From the NCBI GenBank assembly GCA_938028585.1, contig CALIZH010000086.1, positions 1 through 17,746 of the forward strand: a DNA stretch of 17,746 nucleotides, in the 5' to 3' direction. Below the pieces are notes generated by a model that searched no databases, was not told the origin of the DNA, and was given only the letters and a program-made list of their open reading frames with translations. Numbering within the stretch: the first letter of the stretch is position 1; every line of letters begins with the position of its first letter. This DNA comes from an uncultured Actinomyces sp. (GTDB lineage: Bacteria; Actinomycetota; Actinomycetes; Actinomycetales; Actinomycetaceae). Position numbers and translations under genes: made by a program. This document shows positions 14,720 through 17,746 of this stretch, piece after piece.

Positions 14720-14965
14720 TCACTTATCAAGCTCGTCCTTAGCTGCCTCGACGGCGTCTTCAGCCTTGTCCTTCGCGTCTTCGGCCTTGTCCTTAGCTGC
14801 GTCGACGGCGTCTTCAGCCTTGTCCTTCGCGTCTTCGGCCTTGTCCTTAACTGCCTCGACGACGTCTCCGACCTTGTCCTTAACTGCCTCGACGACGTCT
14901 CCGACCTTATCCTTTGCAGCTTCAAAGCCTTCTTCGGCCTGCTTCTTCAGGTTTTCCAGATCCAC
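14720..14965 (-). CDS. LEA group 3-like repetitive helical protein
   Basis: An 81-residue protein made almost wholly of repeats such as KDKVGDVVEAV and KDKAEDAVDAA. It has no Cys, Trp, Tyr or Pro and one Phe. Such 11-residue amphipathic repeats with Ala, Lys, Asp and Glu are the mark of group 3 LEA proteins, known for protection during drying or osmotic stress; the family match here is by pattern only. Short bacterial apolipoprotein-like or antitoxin-like helical proteins are alternatives. It starts at GTG with AAGGAG 5 bases ahead, a strong ribosome-binding site supporting real expression. The gene stands between an amino acid importer operon and the cupin-amidohydrolase cluster, with its own hairpin. 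No signal peptide or membrane segment. Confidence 0.8.
   Translation of the reverse strand: MDLENLKKQAEEGFEAAKDKVGDVVEAVKDKVGDVVEAVKDKAEDAKDKAEDAVDAAKDKAEDAKDKAEDAVEAAKDELDK
14741..14848. repeat. Two tandem 54-bp units inside the LEA-like gene
   Basis: Units at 14741-14794 and 14795-14848 differ at one base (C to G at the seventh position). Each encodes 18 residues, which equals five turns of an alpha helix. They are coding repeats, not a CRISPR or intergenic repeat. Confidence 0.92.
14849..14914. repeat. Two tandem 33-bp units inside the LEA-like gene
   Basis: Units at 14849-14881 and 14882-14914 differ at one base (TTGTCC against TTATCC). Each encodes 11 residues, KDKVGDVVEAV in one phase, equal to three helical turns. 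They follow directly on the 54-bp units. Confidence 0.92.
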
Positions 14966-14989
14966 GATGACTCCTTCAATAGTGATACT

Positions 14990-15005
14990 TCCAGTTCTTA
15001 CTGGA
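14990..15005. other. Weak hairpin after the cupin gene
   Basis: TCCAGT-TCTT-ACTGGA, a 6-bp perfect stem with a 4-base loop, in the 92-base gap between the cupin stop and the LEA-like start. It could be a weak terminator or part of the leader of the LEA-like gene, whose ribosome-binding site is about 20 bases further on. Confidence 0.3.
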
Positions 15006-15057
15006 CGCCATTTAGGCTACGGCATTGCTATGACCATTGTCGACACTTAGAAAAGCT

Positions 15058-15534
15058 TCAGGAATTTGTTTCCGCAAGCTTCCAGTCTTCGAAAGAGAAC
15101 TCGGGTGACACAATGCATGTTGCGAGTGCTGCTTGGCCCCGTGCAAAAGTACGCTGCCACGAACCGGCGGGGACAAGGAATTGCACGGGGTTCGAAGGCT
15201 CAGAAGGGGAGAGTTCTGCATTGCCAGCATCCGGTGAGGCTAAGATCACGATCTGCGGCTCGGAACTTGGGGCCTCGCCATTTCCACCCAAGTGAATCTC
15301 CAGCGCTCCCGGGCCCGACCAAATCCACAGCTCATCGGAGTGCACCAGATGCCAAGCAGCCTCCTCGTCGCGATCCAATACAAAGAGGATTGCCGAGGCC
15401 GTGGCTCGCTGGCCGCGAGGTGTTTCCACATGCGTGGGTGCGGTCCAGGTTCGACGGAAGTGACCGCCCTCGGGGTGGGGTGCAAGGTCAAGTTGCTTGA
15501 CAAGCGTGGAAGCGAGTGGGCTGAGAGTAGTCAT
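15058..15534 (-). CDS. DUF985-type cupin protein
   Basis: A 158-residue small beta-barrel protein of the cupin superfamily, DUF985 group. The family features are visible in order: LAPHPEGGHFRRTW at about 17-30, SAILFVLDRDEEAAWHLVHSDELWIW at about 47-72, the acidic GALEIHLGG, then VPAGSWQRTFARG and TCIVSPEFSFEDW near the end. His63, His66 and Glu69 lie in the usual metal- or ligand-contact strand. Members of this family have no settled function; some are sugar- or nucleotide-related. The ATG overlaps the stop of the amidohydrolase gene (ATGA), so they are translated together. It is the last gene of the SahH cluster. No signal peptide. Confidence 0.88.
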   Translation of the reverse strand: MTTLSPLASTLVKQLDLAPHPEGGHFRRTWTAPTHVETPRGQRATASAILFVLDRDEEAAWHLVHSDELWIWSGPGALEIHLGGNGEAPSSEPQIVILASPDAGNAELSPSEPSNPVQFLVPAGSWQRTFARGQAALATCIVSPEFSFEDWKLAETNS

Positions 15535-16907
15535 TGCACTTCTCCCTCAAAAATATCGCTGAAACGCGGATCAACCCAGCGAAAGTTTCCGTCAATAATC
15601 GTCGCAATCTGGCGGGAAGCACCGGTTTGGACGAGCTCTTCGATGGTGTCGACAATCGTCGTTACGGGTACATCGAAAAACACCATGTCTGCGACCGCGC
15701 CAGACTGAAGCTGGCCCACGCGTTGAGAACCCGTCGACAATCCCAATGCGACGGCCCCGCCCAAGGTTGCGGCATGCAGAAGACGGCGAGCCAAATCGCT
15801 TTCCGAATATCCCTGAGCGCGCGCAATCCTATAAAGCAGCGCAACGTCCTCCATGACATCCAAACTGGGTGAGGATGACAGAGAGTCCGTGCCCACGGCC
15901 AACAAGTTGCCCTCATTCAGGTAGGCGGCAACGGGAGGCGCATCCAAGCCGATGACACGATTCGAGCGCGGACACAAAGCAACAGCAGTATTGCGAGAAC
16001 GTAGGCGACGTCGGTCATCCGCGGTCATGTAGACGCCATGTGCCACATGACAATCAGGCCCCAAGACACCCAGTTGATCAACGAATTGTGTTGCTGAGAA
16101 ACCCCCACCCAAGGAACGCATCTCTGTGAAGGAGGTCGACGCTCCACTGCGCCACAAATCGTCCAACTGCGCGGTCCGGCCTTCTTTCCACTCGGCCTCG
16201 GAATGGGACTCTCCCAAGTGGATGTGCAGACGGAGGTTACGCCGGCGTGCGAGGTCGGGAAGATCCAAAAGGGGTTCCGCATCCAAGGAATACGGGGCGT
16301 GCGGGGAAATACCGATCTGCGGGGGAGTGGGCATCGCATCCAAGGAAGCGTTGACGCTTGCCGGACCGCGAGCCGCCCAATCCTCATTCGACCATCCCAT
16401 GACTTCCCAGTAGGCGACGCCGTGCAGGCCCAAGTCGTGGAGTGCGCTCGCGGCCTCGGGGTCGGTGACAACGTCGGCAGCGCTGGTTGTCCCGTAACGG
16501 ATCGAAAGGCGAGCACCCCGCTCGGCTTCGGCCTTCCAATCGAATTCGGTATGGTCGTAAACCGCGTCGAAAGCCTGCGCCCAGGAAGGGAAACCCGTGT
16601 AACGCTTTGCCCCAACTTCCGCCATTCCCGTGTACTGCAGGTGGGTGTGTGCGTTGACGAGGCCCGGCATGAGTACCCCGTCCACGTGGTACTCGACGAA
16701 AGAACGTCCAGCTTGCTCCAGTGCGTGGAGCACCCAATCGCGCGAACCGACGTGCTCGATTCGCCCGCCGGAAACCGCAATAGCACCGTCCAAGACGGAT
16801 GGGGCCGTGATCGGAATGACGAGCCCAGCTGAGTAGACCTCGACGACGTCGGAATGCGGGCGTGGGCTGAGGATCTCTGCGTCATCCTGGGAAAGCGTCG
16901 AAGTCAT
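15531..16907 (-). CDS. Amidohydrolase, ATZ/TRZ-type deaminase
   Basis: About 458 residues, a metal-dependent hydrolase of the amidohydrolase superfamily. Metal-site residues are in order: HTH (His87, His89), HIHLGE with His230 and Glu233, HGVYM with His290, and GTDS with Asp341. The stretch CPRSNRVIGLDAPP and TDSLSSSPSLD resemble the deaminases acting on S-adenosylhomocysteine, methylthioadenosine or aminofutalosine. Because the S-adenosylhomocysteine hydrolase gene lies directly upstream, a purine-nucleoside deaminase role (adenosine or S-adenosylhomocysteine) is the best guess. Start: ATG at 16907 is 4 bases after the upstream stop; an ATG at 16922 would overlap that gene and add 5 residues, and a longer frame to 16970 would overlap it further. 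Neither has a strong ribosome-binding site. The stop overlaps the cupin start by 4 bases. Confidence 0.87.
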   Translation of the reverse strand: MTSTLSQDDAEILSPRPHSDVVEVYSAGLVIPITAPSVLDGAIAVSGGRIEHVGSRDWVLHALEQAGRSFVEYHVDGVLMPGLVNAHTHLQYTGMAEVGAKRYTGFPSWAQAFDAVYDHTEFDWKAEAERGARLSIRYGTTSAADVVTDPEAASALHDLGLHGVAYWEVMGWSNEDWAARGPASVNASLDAMPTPPQIGISPHAPYSLDAEPLLDLPDLARRRNLRLHIHLGESHSEAEWKEGRTAQLDDLWRSGASTSFTEMRSLGGGFSATQFVDQLGVLGPDCHVAHGVYMTADDRRRLRSRNTAVALCPRSNRVIGLDAPPVAAYLNEGNLLAVGTDSLSSSPSLDVMEDVALLYRIARAQGYSESDLARRLLHAATLGGAVALGLSTGSQRVGQLQSGAVADMVFFDVPVTTIVDTIEELVQTGASRQIATIIDGNFRWVDPRFSDIFEGEVQ

Positions 16908-16911
16908 AGAA

Positions 16912-17746
16912 CTATTGTGCATTGCCTGTCCCACGAAGTGCATCAAGCGCAGCCCGAGATACCGCATCATCAGCGTGGACGGGAAGGTTATGGAGACCGG
17001 GTGCGAGTTCGTCTCCGTGAGTCAGTAGCTCGGTGAGGGCGGCAACCTGAACCCCGAAACTCATGTCCATGATCTCGATGGGGTTTCCTTCGCCGGCTGT
17101 GTAGTTGATGCCTTCACCCTTTTCCAGAAGACGCAGGGACTTACCCTTCGGATCGGCCAGTCTTTGCACATGGGGGTCGCCCGCCTCGCTCAGGGTCCAC
17201 CCCGCGGCCAGCGCCTGCTCGACCTCAACTTCACCGACCACGCCGCCCGCGACAGTGACGATCGCGTCTTCGGGAAGAGCTTCAAGCGCACTGAGGGGAA
17301 TGGTCGAGGGCTCTCCCGTAGCGGACATCAAAAGCCCCGCCGTGGAGGCAAGCTCGCCGAGGGAAGCGACGGTGAAACCATCCATGCGTGCTTGGAGCGC
17401 GCGGACGGGGTCCAGCTCAACGACACTGACACGTGCCCCCAGGGCACGAGCAAAGCGCGCGCAGCCCTTTCCGACATCTCCATAGCCAATGATTCCGACC
17501 TTCATCCCAGGAATTGGGGCGCCGAGGCCATCGGGGTCAATGATGTCAAGGACAGTTGTCCAGCATGATTGACCGGTGCCGTAAGCATTATCGAAGAGCG
17601 TCTTTGAGCGTGCGTCATTGCTGGCAATCACGGGGATGCTCAGGGGGAAATGACGCAGTGGCCGCAGGCCTGATGTTGTTTCCTCTGCCGCACCGATCAT
17701 GGCTGACAGTGCTGTCGGTGCGCGCTTGGGGTCGTGCGCCATGCGG
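16912..17746 (-). CDS. ahcY: S-adenosylhomocysteine hydrolase, short type, 5' end outside window
   Basis: The C-terminal about 277 residues; the frame is open to the window edge (an Arg codon precedes the first visible Met), so the N-terminus is missing. The enzyme splits S-adenosylhomocysteine into adenosine and homocysteine using bound NAD. Seen from the first visible Met: NDARSKTLFDN with Lys47 and Asp51, matching the catalytic Lys and Asp of the family; FDNAYGTGQS; the NAD-binding GYGDVGKG (86-93) followed by VVELDP. The C-terminal MDMSFGVQ segment is present, but the chain ends 40-50 residues later without the KPDHYRY-like tail of the common bacterial and animal enzyme. This agrees with the short class known from archaea and Thermotoga. 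The next gene starts 4 bases after the stop, so they form an operon. Confidence 0.93.
   Translation of the reverse strand, partial: RMAHDPKRAPTALSAMIGAAEETTSGLRPLRHFPLSIPVIASNDARSKTLFDNAYGTGQSCWTTVLDIIDPDGLGAPIPGMKVGIIGYGDVGKGCARFARALGARVSVVELDPVRALQARMDGFTVASLGELASTAGLLMSATGEPSTIPLSALEALPEDAIVTVAGGVVGEVEVEQALAAGWTLSEAGDPHVQRLADPKGKSLRLLEKGEGINYTAGEGNPIEIMDMSFGVQVAALTELLTHGDELAPGLHNLPVHADDAVSRAALDALRGTGNAQ

Noticed and set aside
14741..14914. Tandem repeats considered as a CRISPR array
   Set aside because: Units are directly adjacent without spacers, are of two lengths, and encode a regular helical protein.
16203..16832. A 209-codon open frame on the + strand
   Set aside because: It is antisense to the amidohydrolase metal-site region; no start signal and no recognisable domain.
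16908..16970. Amidohydrolase start upstream of 16907
   Set aside because: The longest frame runs well into the sahH coding region; the ATG at 16907 gives a compact junction and the family begins normally after it. The ATG at 16922 remains possible.

Overview
The window is a stretch of chromosome from a mid-to-high-GC actinobacterium, most probably of the Actinomycetaceae (Schaalia/Actinomyces type). That placement is inferred from the style of the proteins: lipoproteins with an LTAC or LGAC lipobox, frequent GTG starts, Actinobacteria-like NarI, and a single-domain HTH-Mop protein beside modABC. No database search was possible. Every substantial ORF has a recognisable family except two: a small membrane protein at 5928-6557 and a repeat protein at 14720-14965.

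Region 1 (1-2063, + strand) is the end of a respiratory nitrate reductase operon: the 3' part of narH, then narJ and narI. The stop and start of narH and narJ overlap, and the operon closes with a strong hairpin. Region 2 (2140-6557, + strand) begins with a winged-helix regulator that has a cysteine/histidine cluster resembling SufR-type Fe-S sensors. It continues with a molybdate operon: an HTH-Mop protein, the lipoprotein ModA, a fused ModB-ModC permease/ATPase, and a small unknown membrane protein. Nitrate reductase needs molybdenum cofactor, so regions 1 and 2 read as one functional module: enzyme, regulator and metal supply. The mod operon appears to start leaderless, with an inverted repeat lying on its -10 region.

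Region 3 (6558-10834, + strand) is a 409-bp structured intergenic stretch followed by two half-size ABC exporters that should form a heterodimer. The first subunit has a degenerate ATP site (Walker B Asp instead of Glu, Gln instead of the switch His). The second has a normal Walker B but an LSQGQ signature. Similar GTGGGGCCGGC hairpins lie on both sides of this region. Region 4 (10850-11782, + strand) is an alpha/beta hydrolase. It converges on the next operon across a shared hairpin at 11795-11838.

Region 5 (11856-14494, - strand) is a polar amino acid ABC importer, in the order binding lipoprotein, permease, ATPase. A 15-bp hairpin with a T tract sits between the binding protein and the permease and probably lowers expression of the downstream genes. 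Region 6 (14720-14965, - strand) is an 81-residue, almost entirely repetitive LEA group 3-like helical protein, encoded by tandem DNA repeats. Region 7 (15058-17746, - strand) is a translationally coupled cluster of a short-type S-adenosylhomocysteine hydrolase (5' end outside the window), an amidohydrolase/deaminase and a DUF985 cupin. It suggests S-adenosylhomocysteine or adenosine salvage.

No rRNA, tRNA, CRISPR array, insertion sequence or prophage feature was seen. The points most worth a second look are the putative Fe-S regulator between nar and mod, the relocation of the Mop domain from ModC to an HTH protein with a dyad at its own promoter, the phase-preserving repeats of the LEA-like gene, and the SahH-deaminase-cupin cluster.
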